Under the pieces are notes generated by a model. It was not told the origin of the DNA. It made no database searches and saw nothing but the letters and a program-made list of their open reading frames with translations. DNA of 40,337 bases from an uncultured Eubacteriales bacterium (GTDB lineage: Bacteria > Bacillota > Clostridia > Christensenellales > CAG-917), in assembly GCA_900544575.1 (NCBI GenBank), contig UQVO01000015.1, positions 1 to 40,337 on the forward strand, written 5' to 3'. Both the position numbers and the translations under genes were made by a program. Of this stretch, positions 1 through 6,492 are shown piece by piece; position 1 is the stretch's first letter; each line of letters begins with the position of its first letter.

Positions 1-47
1 CTACACCGTCTAATTCGTCGGCAGCGTCAGATGTGTATAAGAGACAG
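1..47 (+). other. Illumina Nextera i5 adapter (contamination, not genomic)
   Basis: Bases 15-47 are the Nextera transposase read-1 adapter, TCGTCGGCAGCGTC followed by the 19-base Tn5 mosaic end that finishes ATAAGAGACAG. Bases 1-6 (CTACAC) are the end of the P5 primer, and bases 7-14 (CGTCTAAT) sit exactly where the 8-base i5 index belongs; from memory this is Nextera XT index S510. The genomic sequence therefore starts at base 48. Nothing here should be annotated biologically, and the true left neighbour is unknown. Confidence 0.98.
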
Positions 48-129
48 GTGTACGCATTGTTTATTTCATTCATAAATAAAATATAACACGGTTTGAAAAA
101 GGTTTTAAGCGTTTTTTTGCGTTTGAAAA

Positions 130-1032
130 TCATTCGCCGTCGGCGGGCGTTCCGTCCGATTTGTTACCACGACCGTCGTCCGACTGTGTTTTGTCCGAGT
201 TGTCCTCGGCGTTTTGGCTAGGTTCCGCGCCGTCTTCGGAGTTGCCTTTGCCTTCGGAAGACGTTTCGGGCGCGGCGCAAAGTCCGTCGAAAATCTTGTC
301 GCCGCCGAAATGGCCTTTGCCGAGAGGTGTGAGCGTGAGCAATGCCATAAAAAGGGATATGCTGCCGAAAACGAGATAATATATTTTCAGCGGGGTGAGA
401 AAGGCGACGGATACGAGTATCACGCCCGAAAACAGATAGTTTTTCAGGTTGCTTCTGCGCAGCGCGGCTTCGAAAAACGCGGAGAGGGAGAACTTTTGCT
501 TCACGCGTTTTAGGTTCGGGAGCGCGCCGCGCTTTGACAGCCAGCGGTAGACCGCGCGCATTTTTACCGCCGTGATGCGGACTTCGTGGAATTGCAGCAG
601 CTGATAGGCGCGGCGGTCCACCGACTGCGTGATGACGAAAATGCGCTTTCTGCCGAGTTCGTCCGCTTTGGTCAGCAGGTTGTTGAGGTCGTTCAGCCCC
701 AGCGCGGAGAGCTTGACCGCGGCGAATATTACGCTGTCCGCCGTCAGGACGTAATTCGCGCCGTATTCGCAGGCGGGATTGTCCGCGGCGGATTTCAGCA
801 GTCCGATGAGATAGGACGGCGGGCGGACGGCGCACTCTATCGTCAGTCTGTCGCAGGAACACGGTTTTTTCGTGCCCCGTTTTATGTATACCGCCGTGAC
901 CAGCGCTATGAGCGCGGCGGCGGAAGCGAATGCGAAAACCGCCGTCCAGCTGTCGAACAGCAATGTTGCCCACACGAGCGTGAGCAGAAAGGATATGACC
1001 GTGAGCGCCGCATAGTCTACAAAGCGTGCCAT
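130..1032 (-). CDS. Unrecognised membrane protein with a soluble middle domain and acidic tail
   Basis: A 300-residue product if it starts at the ATG at 1032; the frame stays open to 1149 but would then run into the nadD promoter. No clear Shine-Dalgarno is visible. Seen: two hydrophobic segments near residues 10-50, a soluble domain of about residues 60-185, two more hydrophobic segments near 195-245, then an acidic, Ser/Asn/Asp-rich, probably disordered tail. The middle domain has an alternating strand/helix pattern with a VIFAAVKLS strand, a conserved-looking IFVITQ strand and a final helix, loosely like the Mrr/restriction-endonuclease-like fold; the active-site acidic residues are not evident, so this is a guess. 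It is transcribed away from nadD. I do not recognise the family. Confidence 0.75.
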   Translation of the reverse strand: MARFVDYAALTVISFLLTLVWATLLFDSWTAVFAFASAAALIALVTAVYIKRGTKKPCSCDRLTIECAVRPPSYLIGLLKSAADNPACEYGANYVLTADSVIFAAVKLSALGLNDLNNLLTKADELGRKRIFVITQSVDRRAYQLLQFHEVRITAVKMRAVYRWLSKRGALPNLKRVKQKFSLSAFFEAALRRSNLKNYLFSGVILVSVAFLTPLKIYYLVFGSISLFMALLTLTPLGKGHFGGDKIFDGLCAAPETSSEGKGNSEDGAEPSQNAEDNSDKTQSDDGRGNKSDGTPADGE

Positions 1033-1117
1033 AAGATGATTTTCGACACGGACGCCGCATTTTATGCGCGCAAGCGCACCGCGGCCGCATTCCGACGCGG
1101 AAAATGGGCGGCGCGGC

Positions 1118-1145
1118 TTGAAATTTCGCCGCAGGATGGTATAAT
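1118..1145 (+). promoter_or_regulatory. nadD promoter, predicted leaderless
   Basis: TTGAAA (1118-1123), 16-nt spacer, perfect TATAAT (1140-1145). The ATG of nadD begins at 1152, only 6 nt after the -10 box, so transcription should start at or within a base or two of the start codon. There is no Shine-Dalgarno at a usable distance. Confidence 0.75.
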
Positions 1146-1151
1146 TCAATT

Positions 1152-2318
1152 ATGCCGACGTTGATTTTCGGCGGCGCGTTCGACCCGCCGCATAACGAAC
1201 ATATAAAAGCGCTTCGCTGCGCCGTGGAAACCACGGGGGCGGAACGTGCGGTCATTCTTCCGACGTATTACCCGCCGCACAAGAGCGCGGGGTTTCTGGA
1301 TTTTGCCACGCGCGAGGAACTTTGCCGTCTGGCGTTTTCCGACGTCGGATGCGAAGTCGTGGTCGACGACGAAGAAAAACGGCGCAGCAAGGACAATTTC
1401 GCCTGCATTCTGCTTGCGGAAATGAAAAGAAAGTACGGGGACATAATATACCTCATAGGCGGCGACAGTCTGCGCGACCTCGACACGTGGCGCAATCCCG
1501 AAGCCATAATGAAAATATGTCCCGTTGCGGTTGCGCCGCGCAAAGGCTGCGGGGACGCGGAGACACAGCGCGACGCCGCACTGAAAAAGTACGGCGGAGA
1601 GATTATTCTTCTGGATTTTCTCGGCGAAGACGTGTCTTCGGGGCGCATAAAGGCGAAATTTCTCCTCGGCGAGGACTGCGACGACGTGCCCGCAAAGGTG
1701 GCGGAATATATAACTTCTCACGGTTTGTTCCGCACTCACGCCGCCGCGGTGGAAAAACTCAAAGGAATGGAGAGCGCGGAACTCTACGCGCATTCCGTTC
1801 AGGCGGTTATGCGTGCGGTTGACCTCAACTCGCGCCATAATCTCAGGCAGGACTTCGACAAGGTGTTCCTCGCCGCGCTTCTGCACGACAATGCGAAGGA
1901 ACGTCCTTCCGCGGACGGTCTCGACGTGCCGTCGGACAGCATAGGCACTCCCGTGCTGCACCAGTTCCTCGGTGCGGAAAAAGCTGCAAGGGATTTCGGC
2001 ATAACGGACAAGGACATACTCGGCGCCATCCGCTATCACACCACGGCGAAACCCGATATGACCGTGTTGGAAAGGCTGATATATACCGCCGACAGCACCT
2101 CGTATGACAGGGAATACGACCCGATTCCGCAGCTGCGGGCCGCCGTGGACGCGGATTTCGAGAGAGGCTTCCGCGAAGTGCTGGCGTACACTTATCTGAA
2201 ACTCAAAAAGAAGGGCGGGAAAGTCTATCCTCTGACGGAGGACGCCGTCGAATTTTATCTTCCCGAACTCGCAAAAGGGGAGAGCCGTGAAAGAAAAACG
2301 CGCCAAGGCGCACAATAA
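1152..2318 (+). CDS. nadD: NadD-YqeK fusion: nicotinate-nucleotide adenylyltransferase plus HD phosphohydrolase
   Basis: 388 residues. The N-terminal ~195 residues are a nucleotidyltransferase that adenylates nicotinate mononucleotide in NAD synthesis: GGAFDPPHNEH at the start (GGxFDPxHxxH), GGDSLRDLDTW in the middle and SSGRIKAK in place of the usual SSTxIR. The C-terminal ~185 residues match YqeK, an HD-domain hydrolase of diadenosine tetraphosphate in characterised members: a leading histidine (HSVQAV), the HD pair at H245-D246 (LLHDNAKE), YHTTAKP and a late metal-binding aspartate in YTADS. In Bacillus these are adjacent separate genes (nadD-yqeK-rsfS); here one frame covers both and rsfS follows after 9 nt. 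The start is fixed by the GGxFDP motif position. Residues needed in both halves look intact. Confidence 0.93.
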   Translation: MPTLIFGGAFDPPHNEHIKALRCAVETTGAERAVILPTYYPPHKSAGFLDFATREELCRLAFSDVGCEVVVDDEEKRRSKDNFACILLAEMKRKYGDIIYLIGGDSLRDLDTWRNPEAIMKICPVAVAPRKGCGDAETQRDAALKKYGGEIILLDFLGEDVSSGRIKAKFLLGEDCDDVPAKVAEYITSHGLFRTHAAAVEKLKGMESAELYAHSVQAVMRAVDLNSRHNLRQDFDKVFLAALLHDNAKERPSADGLDVPSDSIGTPVLHQFLGAEKAARDFGITDKDILGAIRYHTTAKPDMTVLERLIYTADSTSYDREYDPIPQLRAAVDADFERGFREVLAYTYLKLKKKGGKVYPLTEDAVEFYLPELAKGESRERKTRQGAQ

Positions 2319-2327
2319 GGAGAACAA

Positions 2328-2678
2328 ATGAGTCCCGAAGAAATCAAAAACGCAGTATGCAAGGAACTCGACGAGCGCAAAGCCGTCGACATCACCGTGC
2401 TCAACGTGTCGCACCTGACGGTGGTCGCGGACTACTTCGTCATATGTACGGCGCGCAGCAACAAGCAGGTCAAGGCGCTTGCCGAATACGTTTCGGAAAA
2501 GCTGGAAGACGCGGGCGTGCCGACGCTTCGGAGCGACGGCGTGCGCGAGGGCAAATGGGCGGTGCTGGATTTCGGCAGTGTCATAGTGCACGTCTTCAAC
2601 GACGACACCAGAATGTTCTACTGCCTCGAAAAGCTGTGGACGGACGGAGATAACGTAGAGTTTTATCCCGCGAAATAA
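2328..2678 (+). CDS. rsfS: Ribosomal silencing factor RsfS
   Basis: 116 residues, full length for the family. RsfS binds ribosomal protein uL14 on the 50S subunit and blocks subunit joining under starvation. Family marks seen: VVADYFVICTARSN near residue 30, KQVKALAEYV, then GVREGKWAVLDFGSVIVHVF and a FYCLEKLW end. A strong AAGGAG lies just before the ATG and the gene is 9 nt after nadD-yqeK, so the two are co-transcribed, matching the order of the separate Bacillus genes. A rho-independent terminator follows at 2697. Confidence 0.95.
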   Translation: MSPEEIKNAVCKELDERKAVDITVLNVSHLTVVADYFVICTARSNKQVKALAEYVSEKLEDAGVPTLRSDGVREGKWAVLDFGSVIVHVFNDDTRMFYCLEKLWTDGDNVEFYPAK

Positions 2679-2696
2679 ATTTTCGGCGGATTGACA

Positions 2697-2728
2697 AAAG
2701 CGCGCAAACAGTAGAGTTTGCGCGCTTT
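2697..2728 (+). terminator. Terminator after rsfS
   Basis: Perfect 13-bp stem AAAGCGCGCAAAC / GTTTGCGCGCTTT with a 6-nt loop. The downstream T-run is poor on the + strand (ACTATTCTC), so it may act bidirectionally between rsfS and the minus-strand gene ending at 2799. Confidence 0.8.
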
Positions 2729-2730
2729 AC

Positions 2731-2786
2731 TATTCTCAAAAACGGCAAAAAGTATTATACTTTCACGGCGTTTTGAGAATGGTTTC
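2731..2786. repeat. Dispersed palindromic repeat, copy A
   Basis: Imperfect palindrome of about 50 bp. Outer arms ATTCTCAAAA (2732-2741) and TTTTGAGAAT (2771-2780) are exactly complementary, and the centre is the perfect palindrome AAAGTATTATACTTT (2749-2763). A close second copy lies at 24957-25012 and a half copy at 18583-18615. It sits in the gap beside a minus-strand gene end, as the others do. It resembles a REP/MITE-type element; no ORF is carried. Confidence 0.7.
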
Positions 2787-2798
2787 GGTCGTTTTGCG

Positions 2799-3185
2799 TC
2801 AGGTAAGGACTCTTTTGAGCAGGACGGTTTTCAGCCCGTCCGACATATCGCGGGATATGCGGCGGTAGACTTCGAGGTCAAACGACACCGCGACGGACTT
2901 GCCCGTGTTTTTCTCCGCGTTGTCTTTGAGCAGGGTTTTCAGCGCGGCGCGGTCGCTGGAAAGATAGATGGGTTCGGTGAGGACGGCGAGCACCACCGTT
3001 CCGCCGCATTCGAAAGCGCGCGCGGCGAGCACGAGGGGATTTTCGAGCGCGGAATATTCCGCCGCGAGGGCGGCGTCCGCGGGATAGGCGGCTGTGCGCT
3101 CCGTGCTTTCGGCGTGAGAAGGGATGTTCGGGTTCACATAAGGGGTTTCCATACGGAGATTGTCGTCAGATGGGACGGAATACAT
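2799..3185 (-). CDS. Small YhcN/YlaJ-like protein without signal peptide (tentative)
   Basis: 128 residues from the ATG at 3185, or 117 from an internal ATG at 3152. AGAAAGG lies 1 nt before the first ATG, too close for a normal site, so the start is uncertain. Codon use matches the neighbours, supporting a real gene. The C-terminal 70 residues (VVLAVLTEP, a Lys/Leu helix, then VAVSFDLEVYRRISRD) resemble the strand-helix-strand pattern of the YhcN/YlaJ sporulation proteins, in which the last strand ends in a 'D..v..rl' helix. There is no lipobox or signal peptide. It is divergent from the FMN riboswitch operon. Function unknown. Confidence 0.7.
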   Translation of the reverse strand: MYSVPSDDNLRMETPYVNPNIPSHAESTERTAAYPADAALAAEYSALENPLVLAARAFECGGTVVLAVLTEPIYLSSDRAALKTLLKDNAEKNTGKSVAVSFDLEVYRRISRDMSDGLKTVLLKRVLT

Positions 3186-3233
3186 ACCTTTCTGCGTTTT
3201 TTCGGGCGGGACGGGAACTTTTTTGCGGATTTG

Positions 3234-3262
3234 TTGACAAGAACCGTCCGCGGTTATATTAT
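3234..3262 (+). promoter_or_regulatory. Promoter of the FMN riboswitch operon
   Basis: Perfect TTGACA (3234-3239), 17-nt spacer, TATTAT (3257-3262). The predicted start near 3268 coincides with the first strand of the riboswitch P1 stem. Confidence 0.88.
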
Positions 3263-3266
3263 GGTG

Positions 3267-3381
3267 TTGCTTCGGGGCGAGGTGAAATTCCTCACCGGCG
3301 GTATAGTCCGCGAACTTGCTTTGCAAGCCGAACGGGTGAAATTCCCGTACCGACGGTACAGTCCGGATGGAAGAAGTGCAA
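3267..3381 (+). promoter_or_regulatory. FMN riboswitch (RFN element)
   Basis: Carries the hallmark RFN segments in order: GGTGAAATTCCTCACCGGCG, GTATAGTCCGCGAAC, GGGTGAAATTCCCGTACCGAC, GGTACAGTCCGGATGGAAGA. P1 can form between TTGCTTC (3267-3273) and GAAGTGCAA (3373-3381) with one bulge. FMN binding should favour the intrinsic terminator at 3400-3429 and shut off the ribU-tsaE operon. Confidence 0.97.
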
Positions 3382-3399
3382 TCCATTCTGCTTTGCATT

Positions 3400-3429
3400 G
3401 CCCCGATTTGTATACCATCGGGGCTTTTT
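3400..3429 (+). terminator. Riboswitch expression-platform terminator
   Basis: GCCCCGAT (3400-3407) pairs with ATCGGGGC (3417-3424) across a 9-nt loop, followed by TTTTT. It lies between the FMN aptamer and the ribU start codon, so it is the regulated terminator. Confidence 0.9.
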
Positions 3430-3449
3430 GACGCCCTTCGGGAGGAATT

Positions 3450-4568
3450 ATGCAAATCGGAAAAAAGAAAATCACTCTCAAAATGTCGGCGGCTTACGTC
3501 GCCAAACTGGCGTTGCTCACGGCTCTGTCCTTCGCGCTCTATATGGCGAAGTTCAATCTGCCGTTTATGTTTCCGAGTTTCCTCGAAATGCAGTTTTCGG
3601 AGCTTCCCGCTCTGCTTGCCGGCTTTTCGATGGGACCCGTCGCGGGAGCGCTTGTCATAGTGCTGAAATGCCTTTTCAAACTGCCGCTGACGTCCACCGC
3701 GTTCGTGGGGGAACTGACGGATATGCTGCTGGGACTGGTGTTCGTCCTGCCTGCGGCGATATTCTATGCCGTGAAGAAGGACCGCAAGCACGCATTCCTG
3801 GGGCTTGTGACGGGCACTGTGCTTGCCACCGCCGCGGCGGTCATCGTCAACCGCTACATCTCCATACCGTTTTATACGGAGCTGTATTTCAACGGTGACT
3901 TCGACTCCCTGGTGGGGATGTGCGCGGTCATTTATCCGAATGCCACGGCGGACACCTTTTACGCCTTTTATCTCGGACTGGGCATTGTGCCGTTCAACCT
4001 GCTGCGTTACATAATCATCGCGCTGCTCGCGTTCCTGCTTTACAAGCGGCTGAGCAGAATACTGCATTGGGAAGGGACTTCTCTCAGGCACAAACTGTCG
4101 GGAGAGTACGAAAGTGCGTCGGAAGAGGAAACTTTTGCCCTCGCGAAGAAGGTGGCGGACACGCTGACGGGCGGCGAAACCGTATTGCTGGACGGCGACC
4201 TCGGCGCGGGGAAGACCACGTTCACGAAAGGGCTTGCCGCGGCGCTCGGAGTGAAAGAAGAGGTCACGAGCCCGACTTTCACGATTATGAACGTATACGA
4301 AGACGGCAGGCTTCCTTTGTGCCATATGGATATGTACCGCCTGGAATCGGCGGAGGAGAGCGAGGAGCTCGGACTCACGGACACCGTGCCGGAAAATGCG
4401 GTGAAAGTCATCGAGTGGAACAAGTTCACCGACTTGACAGGGCGCATTATAAATGTCAGAATAACCCTTGACGGAGAGCACGAAAGGACGTTTACCGTGA
4501 CGGACAGCGCCGAAAATAAGGACATCCGCAGGGAAAAACGTACGGGCGGGGCGAAAGCCCAAGCGTGA
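3450..4568 (+). CDS. RibU-TsaE fusion: riboflavin ECF S-component joined to tRNA t6A ATPase
   Basis: 372 residues, start ATG 3450 with GGAGGAATT before it. Residues ~1-205 are an ECF transporter substrate-binding subunit of the RibU type with about six membrane spans (FLEMQFSELPALLAGFSMGP is the diagnostic loop), consistent with the FMN riboswitch upstream. Residues ~215-360 are TsaE, the ATPase of threonylcarbamoyl-adenosine tRNA modification: GDLGAGKTT (K255), SPTFTIMNVYE, HMDMYRLE and VIEWNKF are all present. The linker contains no in-frame ATG, GTG or TTG and no stop, so separate translation of TsaE is unlikely. TsaE should thus be tethered to the inner face of the membrane. tsaB and rimI follow, the usual TsaE partners. 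An assembly error is possible but not suggested by the frame. Confidence 0.93.
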   Translation: MQIGKKKITLKMSAAYVAKLALLTALSFALYMAKFNLPFMFPSFLEMQFSELPALLAGFSMGPVAGALVIVLKCLFKLPLTSTAFVGELTDMLLGLVFVLPAAIFYAVKKDRKHAFLGLVTGTVLATAAAVIVNRYISIPFYTELYFNGDFDSLVGMCAVIYPNATADTFYAFYLGLGIVPFNLLRYIIIALLAFLLYKRLSRILHWEGTSLRHKLSGEYESASEEETFALAKKVADTLTGGETVLLDGDLGAGKTTFTKGLAAALGVKEEVTSPTFTIMNVYEDGRLPLCHMDMYRLESAEESEELGLTDTVPENAVKVIEWNKFTDLTGRIINVRITLDGEHERTFTVTDSAENKDIRREKRTGGAKAQA

Positions 4569-4588
4569 GCGCGCTCCGTGCGCGGATT

Positions 4589-5170
4589 ATGAACATTCTT
4601 TATCTCGACACATCCCAGAACGTGCTTACGGCAGGCGTTTTGAAGGGCGCGGAGAATTTTCCGCGTTCCGTCGACGCGGGCAAAAACGGGCACACGCGCA
4701 TAATTCTGTCCGAAATCGACGCCGCCCTGAAAGAAGCGGGGCTCGACGTTTCCGAAATCGACGCCGTTGCGGCGGTGACGGGTCCGGGGTCGTTTACGGG
4801 CATACGCATAGGTGCGGCGACCGCGTCCGCGCTCTGCCGCGGCACGGGGGCGGCAAAGATTGCGGTGACGGAATTCGAAATCATCGCGTACAATAGAGCG
4901 AAAGCGTACGCCGCGGTGGAAGCGGGGAGAGGCAACCTGTATTTCGCGGAATGCGAAGGCGGCGTCCCCGTGAGGACGGGGTTTATCCCCGCGGAAGAGC
5001 GGGAGGGCGCGGAAAGAGAGCATACTTTCCTTTTCTCGCCTTCGGGCGGACGCGCGGATACGCTGGCGCGCATAGCGGCGGAAAAGGCGGCGAGAGGGGA
5101 TTTCGTCACCGCGTTCGAGCCGTTTTATATGAGAAAATCGCAGGCGGAGAGGAACGCGAATGAGGTTTGA
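4589..5170 (+). CDS. tsaB: tRNA threonylcarbamoyladenosine biosynthesis protein TsaB
   Basis: 193 residues, slightly short for TsaB. TsaB is the inactive ASKHA paralogue that scaffolds TsaD and TsaE in making t6A37 on ANN-decoding tRNAs. Seen: ILYLDTS at the start, VTGPGSFTGIRIGAATA near residue 65-80, the most conserved segment of the family. I chose ATG 4589 because the family starts directly with the ILxLDTS strand; a GTG at 4565 that overlaps the TGA of ribU-tsaE is an alternative adding 8 residues. No Shine-Dalgarno precedes 4589, so coupling to upstream translation is likely. It overlaps rimI by 11 nt. tsaD is not in the window. Confidence 0.92.
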   Translation: MNILYLDTSQNVLTAGVLKGAENFPRSVDAGKNGHTRIILSEIDAALKEAGLDVSEIDAVAAVTGPGSFTGIRIGAATASALCRGTGAAKIAVTEFEIIAYNRAKAYAAVEAGRGNLYFAECEGGVPVRTGFIPAEEREGAEREHTFLFSPSGGRADTLARIAAEKAARGDFVTAFEPFYMRKSQAERNANEV

Positions 5171-5603
5171 ACCGCTGCGATACGAACATCTGCGGCAGAT
5201 GGCGGAAATCGAAAAGGAAGCCTTCGATATGCCGTGGACGGAAAATATGTTCATCCCCGAAGTGGGCAGCCCCGACGCGACTTACGTTGTGGGAACGCGC
5301 GGGGACGAAGTGATATGTTACGGCGGTTTCCACAGCGTGCTCGACGAAGCGCACATCACGAACATCGCCGTCAAAAGCTCCGAAAGGGGAAAGGGCATAG
5401 GCAAGTTCCTTATGGCGACGCTGATAGGCAAGGCGCGCGAAAAGGGCGCGAAATACATCACGCTGGAAGTGAAGACCACCAACAAAGTCGCAATCTCGAT
5501 GTACGAGGATTTCGGCTTCAAGGTGGCGGGCGTACGGAAGAAGTACTACAACAATCTCTTCGACGCCTACGTTATGTGGCTCGACACGGAGGAGCGTGCA
5601 TAG
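5160..5603 (+). CDS. rimI: Ribosomal protein-alanine N-acetyltransferase RimI
   Basis: 147 residues, a complete GNAT acetyltransferase. Marks: HITNIAVKSSERGKGIGKFL gives the acetyl-CoA pyrophosphate loop RGKGIG, followed by LEVKTTNKVAISMYEDFGF and a KKYYNN catalytic-tyrosine region typical of RimI. In E. coli it acetylates the N-terminus of ribosomal protein S18; in Bacillota its main substrate is less certain. It overlaps tsaB at the 5' end and the hydrolase gene at the 3' end, so it is translationally coupled in the ribU-tsaE operon, a common tsaE-tsaB-rimI order. Confidence 0.93.
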   Translation: MRFEPLRYEHLRQMAEIEKEAFDMPWTENMFIPEVGSPDATYVVGTRGDEVICYGGFHSVLDEAHITNIAVKSSERGKGIGKFLMATLIGKAREKGAKYITLEVKTTNKVAISMYEDFGFKVAGVRKKYYNNLFDAYVMWLDTEERA

Positions 5604-6288
5604 TCTGACTTTCGGCGAAAGCGGAAAAACGGTGTTTTATCTTCACGGCTGGGGCGGCGACGCCTCCGCCTTTTTGTTTTGCGCAAAGGCGCTTGCGGGC
5701 GGTATGCGCGGAGTGTGCGTGGATTTTCCGGGGTTCGGAGAGAGTGCGGAACCTACGCGCCCTTACACGGTCGCGGATTACGCGGAGGAAGTGCTTGCGC
5801 TTGCGGACGGGCTGGGAGCGCGGTCTTTTGCGCTCGTCGGGCACAGTTTCGGAGGCAGGGTGGCGCTCGAAATCGCGGCGAAGCACCCCGAACGCGTCCG
5901 CGCGCTCGCGCTCGTCGACGCCGCGGGGCTGAAACCGCGCAGAAAGCCTTCCTATTACCTCAGGGTTGCGGCGCACAAGCTGCTCAGAAAGATGGGAAAA
6001 AAGGGGTTGGCGGGGTCTTCCGATTACAGCGTTCTGTCGCCCGTGATGAAAGCCACTTTCGTGAGGGTGGTGAATTACGACCAGACGCCGCTGCTGTCCG
6101 AAATCGGGTGTTCAACGGCGGTGTTCTGGGGGGAGGACGACCGCGATACGCCGCTTTATATGGCAAAAAAGTTCGCGCGCGGTATTCGCGGCGCGCACCT
6201 GTTCCTTCTGCGCGGCGGACATTTCGCGTACCTCACCGACCCGACCTTCTTCCCCGTGCTGAAAGCCTTCCTGGAAGGGACGGAATAG
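5596..6288 (+). CDS. Alpha/beta hydrolase
   Basis: 230 residues from a GTG at 5596 that overlaps the rimI stop and has CGGAGGA just upstream. Fold marks: HGWGG oxyanion-hole turn near residue 18, DFPGFGES, nucleophile elbow GHSFGG near residue 84, an aspartate in WGEDDRDTP near 185 and the catalytic histidine in GGHFAY near 213. A basic cap region (residues ~120-150) separates the core strands. The family covers esterases, lipases and C-C hydrolases, so the substrate cannot be named. Last gene of the riboswitch operon by spacing; its place behind t6A genes gives no clear functional hint. Confidence 0.88.
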   Translation: MHSLTFGESGKTVFYLHGWGGDASAFLFCAKALAGGMRGVCVDFPGFGESAEPTRPYTVADYAEEVLALADGLGARSFALVGHSFGGRVALEIAAKHPERVRALALVDAAGLKPRRKPSYYLRVAAHKLLRKMGKKGLAGSSDYSVLSPVMKATFVRVVNYDQTPLLSEIGCSTAVFWGEDDRDTPLYMAKKFARGIRGAHLFLLRGGHFAYLTDPTFFPVLKAFLEGTE

Positions 6289-6331
6289 CCCATACGCATT
6301 GACTAATCTCCGACGGAAGATTTTCTCGTAT

Positions 6332-6337
6332 TATAAT
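6332..6337 (+). promoter_or_regulatory. Possible murF-ddl promoter (-10 box)
   Basis: TATAAT at 6332-6337 with only a weak -35 (CCGACG, 16-nt spacing). It would give a leader of about 150 nt that includes the foldable segment at 6364-6457. A second TATAAT at 6459-6464 has no -35 match. Confidence 0.4.
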
Positions 6338-6363
6338 TGTTTCCCGTATTTGTTTTGCGTTCC

Positions 6364-6457
6364 GCGGCGGATGTCGACGCTTTCGGAAAGAAACCCGAGA
6401 AGACATCCTGAAATACGCCCGAAAAGGCGGAAAGGGAACGGCTCGAATCCCCGCCGC
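6364..6457 (+). promoter_or_regulatory. Strongly foldable 5' leader of murF-ddl (candidate structured RNA)
   Basis: Three stems can coexist. P1: GCGGC (6364-6368) with GCCGC (6453-6457). P2: GGATGT (6369-6374) with ACATCC (6403-6408), stacked through a 5-nt bulge on CTTTCGG (6380-6386) with CCGA-g-AAG (6395-6402) and capped by AAAGAAAC. P3: CGCC (6416-6419) with GGCG (6426-6429), loop CGAAAA. I do not recognise it as a known riboswitch class, and it has no obvious terminator; P1 closes 26 nt before the GGAGGAG of murF. Confidence 0.45.
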
Positions 6458-6492
6458 ATATAATAGCGCGTACGCTGTCGTGAGGAGGAGTT

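Noticed and set aside
1146..2591. Long open frame on the minus strand opposite nadD-rsfS, and similar long antisense frames at 6331-8421, 9137-10666, 13789-15204 and 33732-34970
   Set aside because: They mirror well-supported genes, have Arg/His-rich implausible products and no ribosome sites; they are by-products of GC-rich codon use.
3186..3898. Alternative open frames through the FMN riboswitch and the 5' part of ribU
   Set aside because: They read across the aptamer and terminator and overlap the clear RibU frame; the products match nothing.
4040..4160. Possible frameshift creating the RibU-TsaE fusion
   Set aside because: The frame is continuous, codon use is even, and the linker lacks any start codon that a separate tsaE would need; kept as a real fusion pending read mapping.
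6459..6464. TATAAT immediately before the murF ribosome site as a promoter
   Set aside because: No -35 element at any normal distance and no extended TG; left as a chance match.
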